Origin: an uncultured Anaerolineae bacterium | GTDB lineage: Bacteria; Chloroflexota; Anaerolineae; Anaerolineales; UBA4823 | Assembly (NCBI GenBank): GCA_937129505.1 | Contig: CAKZNJ010000308.1 | Span: 1-10,133, forward strand | Reading direction: 5' to 3' | DNA length: 10,133 nt | Shown here: positions 1 through 7,142 of the stretch, one piece after another | How positions within the stretch are numbered: the first letter of the stretch is position 1 | How the letters are laid out: each line of letters starts with the position of its first letter | Program-made: the position numbers and the translations under genes | Notes under the pieces: generated by a model | The model's database searches: none | Told to the model about the DNA's origin: nothing | Seen by the model: only the letters and a program-made list of their open reading frames with translations

Positions 1-1448
1 TGGCGCACGGCCACGCGATGATCTTCGGCTTCGTCGGTTTCTTCATCATGGGCTTTGCCTGTCAAGCCTTTCCGCGACTCAAACGCACACGCTTGTGGCG
101 TCCACGCTTGGCGTTCTCGTGTTTGCCGCTCATGGCCGTCGGGATCAGCTTGCAAGCGTTGGCGCACGCGCTGGCCCCGCGCCCGCCGTATCTGGCGCTC
201 GGACTTGCCGCAGCGTTGATGCAACTGTGCGCCGTGGCCGTCTTCGCCGTGGTCATCTGGCGGACCTTGGCGAGCGCCCCGCAACGCGAACCGTTCGATC
301 GCTTCGTTCGCGCCGCGCTCGTCTGGTGGGCGCTCGCCGCGCTTGCCAACCCGCTCGTCTTCTGGTTGTTCGAAAGCGCCCCGACGCGCGCCGAGTTCGT
401 CCGCCGCGTCGCCGCGTTCGATCTTCCCTACCGTGAGATCGAAATATACGGCCTCATCGTGATGATGATCCTCGGCGTCTCCATGCGCTTCCTGCCGCAC
501 GCCTATGGCTTGCGCATCCCGGCGGCCGGTTGGCGCCGGTTCGTCTTCTGGACCGCCAACGGGGCCATCGCCTGTGGGGCAGGCGGCTTCATCGCCGGCA
601 TGTGGCGCAACGATCTGCGACTTGCCGCGCTCGCGCAAACGGCGCTCGCCCTCGCCTTTTTCATCATCGCCGTGTTCACGCCGCGGCAGTACGGACTCTT
701 CAGGCAAACGCCCGAACATGATCGCGGCTTGAAGTTCATCCGCGCGGCGCACGTTTGGTTCATCATCGCGACGGCGATGTTTCTCCTGCTGCCGTTCTAC
801 TGCCTGTTGATCTACCAGCCGCTGACGGGCGCCGACATCCCCTTTTCACACGCCTATCTTGGCGCCTACAGACACGCATTGACGGTAGGTTTCATCACCT
901 CAATGATCGTCGGCGTTTCGAGCAAGGTCGTTCCAACGCTGTCGGGCGTGGATTTGAGGCGAGCCGCCGCTCTCTGGCCCACCTTTGCGCTGCTGAACTT
1001 GGGCTGCGCCATGCGCGTGGCGACGCAGATCGGCACCGACTACTCGCCAGCGTTCTATCCGGTGATGGGGATGTCCGGTTTCATTGAACTTGCGGCGCTC
1101 GCGCTGTGGAGCGCGGAATTGGTGCGCAACATGCGCGTCGGCAAGCGGCTCGAACGTGAAGCGCTTGCCAGCGGGCCGCGCAGGACGGTTGTTCCGATGC
1201 CTGCCACCAAGATCGCTGATCTTTTGCAGAACCATCCGCAAACGCTCGACGTCTTCCTGCGACACGGGTTCACGCCGCTCGCCAATCCTGTGTTGCGGCG
1301 AACCATGGCGCGTGTCACCTCGCTTGAACAGGCGTGCCGCCGCGAAGGCGTCGATCTGGCATTGCTACTCGATGATCTACGCCGCGCGATCGAGCGAGAG
1401 AAAGAGGCGGCAGAAGGGCAGTCAGAGAGAGCGTCAACGGCCCGATGA
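1..1448 (+). CDS. NnrS-like heme/copper membrane protein with C-terminal DUF1858 domain, 5' end outside window
   Basis: This is a multi-pass inner-membrane protein resembling the NnrS family, whose members bind heme and copper and relieve nitrosative stress. The frame is open to the left edge. Codons for AHGHA precede the first visible ATG (position 18), and the conserved 'H-x-H ... FGF..F.. GF' segment spans that ATG, so the gene starts upstream of the window. From that ATG there are 476 residues with about ten hydrophobic segments. Likely ligand histidines lie in AHGH, in FLPHAYG, and in the SHAYLGAYRHALTVGF stretch near residues 275-290, followed by the NnrS-like GVSSKVVPTLSG. Residues about 396-455 (TKIADLLQNHPQ onward) look like a DUF1858 domain, found in ScdA/RIC-type iron-sulfur repair proteins and usually redox linked. 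A charged tail follows. The family call rests on motifs; a related heme-copper-like membrane protein is possible. Confidence 0.72.
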   Translation, partial: AHGHAMIFGFVGFFIMGFACQAFPRLKRTRLWRPRLAFSCLPLMAVGISLQALAHALAPRPPYLALGLAAALMQLCAVAVFAVVIWRTLASAPQREPFDRFVRAALVWWALAALANPLVFWLFESAPTRAEFVRRVAAFDLPYREIEIYGLIVMMILGVSMRFLPHAYGLRIPAAGWRRFVFWTANGAIACGAGGFIAGMWRNDLRLAALAQTALALAFFIIAVFTPRQYGLFRQTPEHDRGLKFIRAAHVWFIIATAMFLLLPFYCLLIYQPLTGADIPFSHAYLGAYRHALTVGFITSMIVGVSSKVVPTLSGVDLRRAAALWPTFALLNLGCAMRVATQIGTDYSPAFYPVMGMSGFIELAALALWSAELVRNMRVGKRLEREALASGPRRTVVPMPATKIADLLQNHPQTLDVFLRHGFTPLANPVLRRTMARVTSLEQACRREGVDLALLLDDLRRAIEREKEAAEGQSERASTAR

Positions 1449-1517
1449 ATCGAAGGATCTTGATGGGTCTTGAGGGCGTCGCGCTCTGGTGACACAAATT
1501 CGCTGATGAAAAAGGGC

Positions 1518-1566
1518 TTGACATGGGGGGGATCTGTTAACTTCTCGTCAGAGGTTTAAATCCTCA
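1518..1566 (+). promoter_or_regulatory. Candidate leader: -35-like TTGACA and hairpin before the small ORF
   Basis: A perfect TTGACA lies at 1518-1523, but no convincing -10 is seen at 16-18 bp spacing; TTAACT at 1537 is only 13 bp away. A GAGG-TTTAAAT-CCTC hairpin (1551-1565) follows. It sits just before the ribosome binding site of the 39-residue ORF, so it could affect translation. The element is suggestive only. Confidence 0.25.
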
Positions 1567-1587
1567 TCCAACCACAGGAGGTGAACA

Positions 1588-1707
1588 ATGCTTAAGCTTT
1601 TGACCTCACTGCTGCTGGGAATAGTTCTGGCTGCGGCGACTGTTTTCGCTTGTCACGACATGATCAGGGTGAGCGATGGGCAATCGCTGCAAATGGCGCG
1701 CTCCTGA
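1588..1707 (+). CDS. Small exported or membrane peptide, 39 residues
   Basis: A short ORF starts at ATG 1588 after an excellent Shine-Dalgarno, AGGAGGTGAACA, with good spacing. The peptide begins MLKLLTSLLLGIVLAAATVF, then ACHDMIRV, and ends at TGA 1705-1707. Residues 2-3 carry one lysine and residues 4-21 are strongly hydrophobic, as in a signal peptide or single membrane anchor. Cys22 sits where a lipoprotein cysteine could be, but VFAC is an atypical lipobox because of Phe at -2. The remaining 17 residues are polar. It lies 139 bp after the NnrS-like gene on the same strand and may have its own promoter. No family is recognised. The case for a real gene rests on the ribosome binding site and the signal-like N-terminus. 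Confidence 0.5.
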   Translation: MLKLLTSLLLGIVLAAATVFACHDMIRVSDGQSLQMARS

Positions 1708-1851
1708 TTCACCTCAGCACTGGCTTGGTGAAGACAGTCTTTCCCTCACCACCTTCACGCGGCGCGGGGTATCCCCGGCCTGCGGCTGTGAGGCAGTTGA
1801 CCTCGCAAACAGTTTTCAAGAGTGACTGAGCAAAAGGCGGCGTCGAATCGT

Positions 1852-2046
1852 TCAGCTATTTCGCGACTGCAATATGTGGAGATCGCATAGTTTGACGGAT
1901 TCGGTCTGGATTTCGACGCTTTCTTCGGCGAGGCGTTGAAATATCTGATTCATCTGGCGGATCTCCCAGACGATGAGATCCGTCATCAGAAGTTCTTCGG
2001 CGCGCTTGATCTCCGCTTCGAGTTCGGCGGCGCTTTGCGGCGGCAT
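1852..2046 (-). CDS. Small helical hypothetical protein, 64 residues
   Basis: This minus-strand ORF starts at ATG 2046 and is rich in Glu, Leu, Ile and Gln with heptad-like spacing (AELEAEIKRAEELL, then QIFQRLAEESVEI), so a short coiled coil is likely. Composition is protein-like, unlike the Arg/Ser-rich shadow frames around it. The upstream sequence has only a weak ribosome binding site. It lies at the end of the minus-strand module led by the Toprim protein, but a hairpin at 2099-2120 separates it from those genes. No family is recognised. Confidence 0.42.
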   Translation of the reverse strand: MPPQSAAELEAEIKRAEELLMTDLIVWEIRQMNQIFQRLAEESVEIQTESVKLCDLHILQSRNS

Positions 2047-2495
2047 CGGAAGACCACTTTTTTCAAGACTATGTGGATATTACCAGGCAAAAAGCACGGC
2101 CCGTCAGCACGGGCGTTTTTCCCCCGTAATTCTCCGTTTTTTTCGGGAGCAAGTTTTATGCCGGAGCCTTCGTTTGAAAAAGGGGCGCTAGCTTGTGAGG
2201 CAACCTTTAAAGCTGACTGGGTGGTTTTGCTGGATGGGGAGCGTCTCTTGGTGCCACATTTTGCGGCCGATGGCGATGGTGGCGGCGGGTTAGTTGGGCG
2301 GGGAGGCGATCACAGGCAGAGTTCCGGGCGAAGCCCGCGTTTGGTGAGAGGGCTTGATGAGTCGACGGCGATCTCTCTGACAGTTATCTATTGTATATGT
2401 GGGTTCCAGACACGCGATGGGAACCAAGTTGGGTTATCGAGGCGCGTGTGGGAGAGGTGGTGGAGAATGCACGTTCGGTTGTCTTGGAAGCGCCT
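2047..2495. other. Gene-poor stretch
   Basis: About 450 bp without a convincing gene. Open frames on the plus strand here (for example 1936-2646) have no ribosome binding site and oppose better minus-strand ORFs. The stretch holds the hairpin terminator at 2099-2120 and a second imperfect inverted repeat, CTCCG-T-tract-CGGGAG, near 2132-2149. I see nothing else I can support. Confidence 0.5.
2099..2120 (+). terminator. Rho-independent terminator-like hairpin
   Basis: GCCCGT (2099-2104), loop CAGC, then ACGGGC (2109-2114) form a perfect 6-bp GC-rich stem, followed by GTTTTT. On the minus strand the same stem is followed by CGTGC and five T, so it may act both ways. It could close the minus-strand Toprim module or block plus-strand read-through. 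Confidence 0.5.
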
Positions 2496-2789
2496 TCAAG
2501 CGCGCTTTGGCGGGAAAGCGCGCGCCGCCGAGCAGATAAAGTTGCCGCTCTTTATTTTATTTCGGGCGATCACTTTGACTCGGGCGTTTGGCTTGAACGC
2601 CGCCAACCAGTCGAACCACGACTGCGGATCGTCGGTGTCGACATAAACGCAGTCGAGTTGGGCGAGCGAGAGTTGTCTTAGTACCTCTTCTTCGAGGAGG
2701 AGGCTTGTTTGTTCCGGGACGGCGGCCACGGCCCCTTTGGGAAAGAGCGCGCGGCACAGAGCGAGCGCGGCGATCCATTTGGCGAGCAA
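2496..2789 (-). CDS. Hypothetical protein downstream of the Toprim gene; start unclear
   Basis: The frame reads as a real protein: an Ala/Leu-rich helical beginning (AKWIAALALCRALFPKGAVA), then EEEVLRQLSLAQLDCVYVDT, DDPQSWFDWLAAF and RVKVIARNKIKSG, alternating hydrophobic strands and charged turns. The only in-frame start candidate is TTG 2789, which lacks a ribosome binding site. A strong Shine-Dalgarno (AAAGGAGG, 2848-2855) follows the Toprim stop, but the only start near it, GTG 2840, hits TAA after four codons. The gene may have lost its N-terminus through a small indel, or may start unusually. Position and strand suggest one operon with the upstream Toprim gene. No family is recognised, and there is no basis for a function. 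Confidence 0.42.
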   Translation of the reverse strand: MLAKWIAALALCRALFPKGAVAAVPEQTSLLLEEEVLRQLSLAQLDCVYVDTDDPQSWFDWLAAFKPNARVKVIARNKIKSGNFICSAARAFPPKRA

Positions 2790-2884
2790 GTGGTTTGCCG
2801 CGAAACACCATCCTTGAGCGGCTGTTTAGCGCGGGCGCACCTCCTTTCTTCGATCGAGGATATGGAAGTCCATGGGCGCGATCT

Positions 2885-4261
2885 TCAATGCAATTTGTCG
2901 TTGATTTGAATATCGATCTCTTCTTCGTGAAGATCCTGTGAGTTCTCCCGAAGGTTTTGTTGGGCGTTGGGGATTTCCTGGTGCAGGTCGATTGAATCTT
3001 CGGTCTTGACTAGTTCGGATTGCGCGTTGCGATGCATATCGATCGTCTGGCGGTAAGTTTCGATGGCTTGGTGTTGCAACTCTTCGGGTAAGCTTCTGAA
3101 CCACTCATCGAACCTCATCTTGTAGATGTTATCGTGGCCGAGCAGGGCATCATCGATCCCCTTTCCGTGGTCCCAGCCGAGGATCACAGGTTCGAGCGCG
3201 GCGAGCGCGAGCAGCGAGATCAAGCGCGCCAGTTGAGTGACGACCATTTTGTTCTCCTTGGCGTCGGCGTCGAAGGCGACGTAGACCGGAGCACCGGATT
3301 CTTTGTAGAATTCGACGGCCGCGCCGACCAGTTCTCGGTGCGAGGAATCGACGCCGCTGTTGGCGATGGCGCGCAGTCGTCCCTGACTGATGGCGGTGAC
3401 GGTGTCGGCCTTGAGCGGCCATTCGGTGATTAACAGAGTGGTTTCTTTGTACACCTGTGTGTACCCGAGTTGCTCGGCGAGGAAGTCGGTGTAGTGAATG
3501 GGGGCGCGTTTGAGGCGCGTCCCTTCCGGGTAGTTGGCGCTGGAGAGGAAGAAATATTTCGGCAGGTCCGGGTGTTGTTCGCGTTCCTGTTTGTTCGTGC
3601 GGATCTGTAGCGCCCTGATCTCTCCCTGTGGGGAGCGGAACGGGATGAGCAGCCGCGCGCCGCGCCACTCCTGTGGCGGTCCGATCATCCACTTTTGCTG
3701 TTTCTGATCGAACCAGAATCCGGGCACGCCAGCGACCATGCGGGCCGGATCGCGTTGCGGGAAGTGGGCTTGCATGGCCGCACAGACCATTTCGACCAGT
3801 TCGATCCGTTTGTCCGGGTTACCGGGCAACGCGCCGTAAAACTCGCTCAACTCGCCGAGTCGCCGAGCGGCCAGCCCGTCATCGGCGGCGATCAGTTCGG
3901 GATGGTTTTTAGCCGGGGAGAGGCGCACGAGCTGCGCGTAGGCGGTGGCGATCACTTCGGGGGCCACCTCTTCGCTCGGCTCCTCGTATGCTTTAGGTTC
4001 GTTTGGTGATTTGTAGTTGCCGAGCAGTTTAATGGCGTGCAGCCACGACGCCCCCTCATGGCTGTAGACGCCAAGACCTGTCGCGGTGACGCGGAGGCGG
4101 CGCGCGCCCCCGGCAAACTCCTCCGTGCGCCGACAGCAATAGCTGATCGCCTCATCTTCGGTGTAAAAGCACCCGCTGGCGGCACCGCAGATCAGACAGC
4201 GGCGCATTTTGTTGACGCGGTAAAAGATGCGTCCGCCTTTCATGAACTTCTGTTTCCTCAT
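2885..4261 (-). CDS. DUF3854 Toprim-domain protein with N-terminal zinc finger (primase-like)
   Basis: About 458 residues. The N-terminus carries a zinc-finger-like CLICG...SGC...YCCRR (cysteines near residues 22, 25, 31 and 42-43), as in DUF3854 proteins and plasmid or phage primases. The middle has GVPGFWFD and LLIPFRSPQGEIRALQIR segments typical of the family. A Toprim core follows: LLITEWPLKADT with the Glu near residue 280, VYVAFDADAKEN near 330, and LGWDHGKGIDDAL near 370. The usual first motif is EGPLKAD; here Gly is Trp. The last 50 residues are acidic and probably disordered. DUF3854 genes occur on plasmids, phages and integrative elements and are thought to act in replication priming, although helicase and polymerase domains are absent here. 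ATG 4261 has AGGAG 12 nt upstream; GTG 4270 is 3 nt after the same motif, so either may be used. Confidence 0.72.
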   Translation of the reverse strand: MRKQKFMKGGRIFYRVNKMRRCLICGAASGCFYTEDEAISYCCRRTEEFAGGARRLRVTATGLGVYSHEGASWLHAIKLLGNYKSPNEPKAYEEPSEEVAPEVIATAYAQLVRLSPAKNHPELIAADDGLAARRLGELSEFYGALPGNPDKRIELVEMVCAAMQAHFPQRDPARMVAGVPGFWFDQKQQKWMIGPPQEWRGARLLIPFRSPQGEIRALQIRTNKQEREQHPDLPKYFFLSSANYPEGTRLKRAPIHYTDFLAEQLGYTQVYKETTLLITEWPLKADTVTAISQGRLRAIANSGVDSSHRELVGAAVEFYKESGAPVYVAFDADAKENKMVVTQLARLISLLALAALEPVILGWDHGKGIDDALLGHDNIYKMRFDEWFRSLPEELQHQAIETYRQTIDMHRNAQSELVKTEDSIDLHQEIPNAQQNLRENSQDLHEEEIDIQINDKLH

Positions 4262-4746
4262 CGTTCTCACTCGCTCCTTTTTTCCCGTCGGTCTGTTAAT
4301 GACCGGTCGGTGCGGCTTTCGGGCGCGCGTATAATTACATATTTTGGGGACTGGTTCGTTTGGCTGATTCGCCCGTTCGACGGGGCTTCGCCGTTTTCGA
4401 ACCTTCTTTAGATTACCTTTAGTTTACTTCTGTTTTTTTCGTCCGTCTCGTTTCCCTGTTCCTCATGAACTCTTTGATCTTCTCCGTCATGCGTAGGCTA
4501 GCGGTTATTTACATTTCGAGTGACCGCAATCTCTACAAATATCGCAATTTGAGGCGTGCTCCAACTGCCCGCCGCATTCCGGGCGGATGCCCGTCTGAGC
4601 GCGCTTTGAGCCATCGGTTTTGGCGATTTGACGCACGGCACCGGAATATATTCGGCACAGACTGTGGACGATGCGGTAAGTGTATTGATCGGTCTAGGGG
4701 CAGCGCGGCACCGTCCGCTGCGCGGTCCATAGGGGCGGAGTTTGAG
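4262..4746. other. Intergenic region upstream of the Toprim gene
   Basis: It holds the Shine-Dalgarno of the minus-strand Toprim gene (AGGAG, 4274-4278) and an AT-rich island GTATAATTACATATTTTG (4329-4346). The island contains a perfect plus-strand TATAAT (4330-4335) without a -35, and minus-strand -10-like sequences that could serve the Toprim gene. The plus-strand frame open from 4465 has no ribosome binding site over this stretch. Confidence 0.4.
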
Positions 4747-5019
4747 TTGTTGGGTGGGGATGTTGAGCCGCGCGATTTGGCGCGGCGCTTGGCTTCGCGG
4801 CTGCGCGAGTTGGCTGATCGGATCGAGCGTCTTGAACCGGAGACATGGCGGGAGCAAGCCGTCATGCAATTGATCGAACGGGGTGCCTCAGCGCTAGCGG
4901 TCTTTGAGGAAACGCCTCAGTTGAGTCGTAAATCTTACGGCTTCAGCCATGGGCGGAATGCAGCATATTCGATGGATTCGAGCTACTGCCCCGCGCTCTC
5001 TAGGGCAGGGAAAAGGTGA
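4747..5019 (+). CDS. Small helical hypothetical protein (start uncertain)
   Basis: The frame is open from ATG 4465 to TGA 5017-5019, but only the second half looks like protein. The stretch DVEPRDLARRLASRLRELA continues with DRIERLEPETW, an amphipathic, probably coiled-coil helix. TTG 4747 is preceded by AGGGGCGGAG with 6-nt spacing, giving about 90 residues; an upstream start would add a low-complexity region. The tail (RKSYGFSHGRN onward) overlaps a palindromic stretch resembling a worn IS200/IS605 end, so the original C-terminus may have been replaced. A terminator lies about 170 bp downstream at 5189-5212. No family is recognised. Confidence 0.35.
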   Translation: MLGGDVEPRDLARRLASRLRELADRIERLEPETWREQAVMQLIERGASALAVFEETPQLSRKSYGFSHGRNAAYSMDSSYCPALSRAGKR

Positions 5020-5188
5020 GTTTGCATCCGGGACGAGCTTTGGGCCGCCTGGTCGCTGAGCGAATCCTTCTCCCTCGTGCTTTGCGCGCGTTGTTGACCG
5101 GTCCGGTCGCCCTGTTTCGCTCGCCTGTGGAATCGCTATCGACGGCGGGAGTCCCCATGAATGGATCGAAGAGCTTCGGAGCGACAGG

Positions 5189-5212
5189 CGCTGTAGATGC
5201 AGCGATTTTTTT
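5189..5212 (+). terminator. Rho-independent terminator
   Basis: CGCTG (5189-5193), loop TAGATG, CAGCG (5200-5204), then A and seven T. It is oriented to end plus-strand transcripts, presumably from the short ORF ending at 5019. The stem is only 5 bp but the T-tract is strong. Confidence 0.5.
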
Positions 5213-5348
5213 ATATATCGGAAGAGTCTTCGTTTGCTTTAATGTAGTAATCGATGAAAACGCCAGCGATCGGATAAAGGATCATCTTGGTTAATTCGAT
5301 GAAAGCGGGTTCTTTGGGAAGAAGGTGCGCTAAGATTCTGAAGAGCGC

Positions 5349-5456
5349 GATGATGATACATGGAGATCCCAGCGGTCAACTATTTGATTTTGTGCAGCAT
5401 CACTACGAGCGCCTCAGCGGCGTGATGATGATAATGGATGTTCCAGCAGTCAACTA
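5349..5456. repeat. Imperfect 33-34 bp direct repeat
   Basis: Copy 1 is 5349-5382 and copy 2 is 5424-5456. Both start GATGATGATA and end with a shared GTCAACTA, and they match at about 29 of 33 positions with one 1-bp gap. The 42-bp spacer holds a small CGCC/GGCG inverted repeat. Copy 2 runs directly into the IS200/IS605-like hairpin, so the repeat may be a duplicated insertion-site sequence. Confidence 0.6.
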
Positions 5457-5560
5457 CCCCCGGTTGAAGCTAGGGGCTTGGCGCAGGTCATTTCTCGAAT
5501 GGTTCGGAACGTTTTCGTTTCATCAATCGCATCGACGGAGATTCCTGCTTTCAGTTATGC
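5451..5560 (-). mobile_element. Decayed right end of an IS200/IS605 (tnpB-type) element
   Basis: Read on the minus strand, CCAAGCCCCTAGCTTCAACC then GGGGGTAGTTGAC (5480-5451) has the form of IS200/IS605 right ends: an AAGCCCC..GGGG hairpin with a TTCAA-like loop, followed by TAGTTGAC. The stem is worn: four G-C pairs, one mismatch, a G-T and a G-C. To its right on the minus strand, a frame near 5520-5550 reads KQESP after a stop, the kind of motif often seen at TnpB C-termini, but no zinc ribbon or RuvC motif is visible. It is therefore a remnant at best. The call is from memory of family ends, without alignment. Confidence 0.35.
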
Positions 5561-5728
5561 TTGTAGCGCATAGTTTGCGGCATGCAGTTGCTTGCCGCAG
5601 TTTGTCGCTGTGGGCCTGCGGCGTCGGCCGCTTTGAGGCGTGTGTTGTGCGCTGGCCTTGCACGGGCGGCCTGAGTTTCACTCGAGCCGGGTGCCGCCCG
5701 CGCATCTTTTGCGCTTGTGCGTGAGGGA

Positions 5729-6379
5729 TCAGTTGACGGACTCTTCGAAGCTAAGCGACGGCCAGTTCTGTGTGTTTTGCGAGTGTAATTTTCTTTTGAG
5801 CGGGACGGTGATGCTTTTCAAGCTACTCCAATCGATCAGGCGTAGTCGCAGGTCGTTATCGGCGACCTCCTTGAGGCGCGCTTCGCGGGCGAGGCGAATG
5901 GCTTTAGGGGCATCCGGCTCCATGTCGATTTGGCTGCGAAGGACGGCGATGATCGCTCCATCGTAAGCGATCTCTTGATCGATCGTTTCGACGCGTTCGG
6001 CGGGCGTGTAATGGAAGATCTCTTCGAGATGGGGGGCCGTATCGCCGTCAGGCCAGTAGAGGGCGAAGAACTCTCCCGTTTGGGGGTCGCATCTGAGGAT
6101 ATGGCGTTGATAGATGTTCTGTTCGGCGAGCAGTTGGTTGGCGGCCAGCGCGGGCGGCTGCGCGCTGTTATAGAGCAGTTCGAGCAGGGGGAGGCGCACG
6201 GCGACGATATCCGGGGCGAAAAGCTGTAAGTTTCTGCAAAAGGTCTCCATCCAGTAGGAATCGATGAACTTATCGGATTCGCCGATGAATTCGGCAACGA
6301 AGCGTTCGGTCCAGTTTTGCGCAGGCCCCTTGATGTAGAGCCAGATGAGGCGGTGCAGCTTGATCGGCGGCTCCAGCAC
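5729..6379 (-). CDS. Hypothetical protein, about 216 residues
   Basis: An intact minus-strand gene of normal composition ends at TGA 5729-5731. The best start is GTG 6379, preceded by AGGGAGAGGAGAG with about 4-nt spacing. ATG 6410-6412 and TTG 6419-6421 are in frame but lack ribosome binding sites. The protein begins VLEPPIKLHRLIWLYIKG, is rich in Trp, Tyr and Phe, contains RHILRCDPQTGEFFALYWPD, and ends in a charged helical region (KAIRLAREARLKEVADNDLR) and a basic tail. There is no signal peptide or membrane segment. I do not recognise a family. It stands alone between a worn IS200/IS605-like end and the IS256 remnant. An AT-rich leader (6398-6430) may hold its promoter. Confidence 0.6.
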   Translation of the reverse strand: MLEPPIKLHRLIWLYIKGPAQNWTERFVAEFIGESDKFIDSYWMETFCRNLQLFAPDIVAVRLPLLELLYNSAQPPALAANQLLAEQNIYQRHILRCDPQTGEFFALYWPDGDTAPHLEEIFHYTPAERVETIDQEIAYDGAIIAVLRSQIDMEPDAPKAIRLAREARLKEVADNDLRLRLIDWSSLKSITVPLKRKLHSQNTQNWPSLSFEESVN

Positions 6380-6464
6380 AAATCTCTCCTCTCCCTCTAT
6401 AAAATTTAGCATAAGACGCAACTTCTTAAAACGCCTTTTCTTCTAAAACCAGTCAGAACTCTTC

Positions 6465-7142
6465 CTACACATTGCCGTTTCGATCCTGAGTCAAGTCGCG
6501 ATTTTTGTGGGTTTCTCTTCCGCGGCGAGAGAGCTGGGCCATGTCCATGTAACGCCTGAACGCCCAGTCTTCCGTGACCCTGAGTATCACCACCGTGGCC
6601 AAGTTGACCAGGCTCTCCTCGTTCACCCCCACCGCCACCAATAGGGCCAGGTCCACCACCCGCCCGCCCCAGTTCACCTTGAAGTAGCTCGCCTCCAGGT
6701 AGAGGTAGGGGTAGCCAGCTCCAGGGGCCGCCCCCTCCAAGCGGTCCCCCTCTAAACGCTAGGCGATCCGGGAAACCACGTCCTTGCCAATCCGGATCCG
6801 GGAAAGCCCATCGGTGACGCGCGGCGCGTCTTGCGGATGGAAACCCCTTGCAGATACATCTCCAGGACGGCCTCCTCCACCTCCCCGGTCATCCGCTTGT
6901 AGCGCTCGAAGACCTCGGTCAGGAAGGTCCCCTCGCGATCCCTGGGAACCTTGAGCTGTGCGATCTTGCCCACCGGCGTGATCAGGTCCCGGGTGTAGTG
7001 GCCGTTGCGTTCTCCTCGTCGGCTTGGCGTGCGGCGCGCGGTAGCGGGCGGCCAAGTGCTCGGTCATCTCCTGCTCAAGCACCTCCTCTATAACAGCCTT
7101 CACCCCCTCCCGGATACGCCGGCTGATCTCTTCTTTGGTCAA
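6465..7142 (-). pseudogene. IS256-family (Mutator-type) transposase, degenerate and internally deleted
   Basis: The N-terminal part (7142 leftwards) reads TKEEISRRIREGVKAVIEEV and EMTEHLAARYR. It then shifts frame to RGERNGHYTRDLITPVGKIA, VPRDREGTFLTEVFERYKRM and EEAVLEMYLQGVSIRK. It shifts back near 6820 to VTDGLSRIRIGKDVVSRIA, meets an in-frame TAG (6759-6761), and continues in the same frame with YPYLYLEASYFKVNWGGR and VVDLALLVAVGVNEES. About 190 residues are then missing before the C-terminal RVTEDWAFRRYMDM. The family is normally about 400 residues. The first catalytic Asp (YLYLDA in relatives) is Glu here, and the rest of the DDE core is deleted. Codon use (many CTC, GTC and GAG) differs from the neighbours, pointing to a foreign source. 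The enzyme cannot be active. Confidence 0.85.

Larger units (their letters stand above)
5020..5728. other. Gene-poor stretch with repeats and a decayed insertion sequence end
   Basis: The plus-strand ORFs 5016-5294 and 5287-5724 lack usable ribosome binding sites and have no recognisable domain, so I do not call them genes. What can be supported is the terminator at 5189, a direct repeat at 5349-5382 / 5424-5456 and an IS200/IS605-like right end at 5451-5480 with a possible tnpB tail to its right on the minus strand. Confidence 0.45.

Noticed and set aside
1498..1574. tRNA-like sequence: CTGTTAA resembling a tRNA-Asn anticodon loop, then GAGGTTTAAATCCTC like a T-arm and ATCCAACCA like a 3' end
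   Set aside because: No D-arm, no matching 5' acceptor strand, and the anticodon stem pairs poorly. Chance resemblance, or at most a worn attachment-site fragment.
1936..2681. Plus-strand ORFs of 236 and 96 residues
   Set aside because: No ribosome binding site and low-complexity composition; they oppose better minus-strand frames at 1852-2046 and 2496-2789.
4465..4746. Upstream extension of the 4747-5019 ORF, with CGRCGKC as a possible metal site
   Set aside because: No ribosome binding site at any upstream start, and the region is Arg/Ser-rich as in non-coding frames here.
5016..5724. Plus-strand ORFs of 92 and 145 residues
   Set aside because: The GTG at 5016 overlaps its only purine-rich stretch, the second has no convincing ribosome binding site, and neither shows a domain. 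A terminator and repeats lie inside them.
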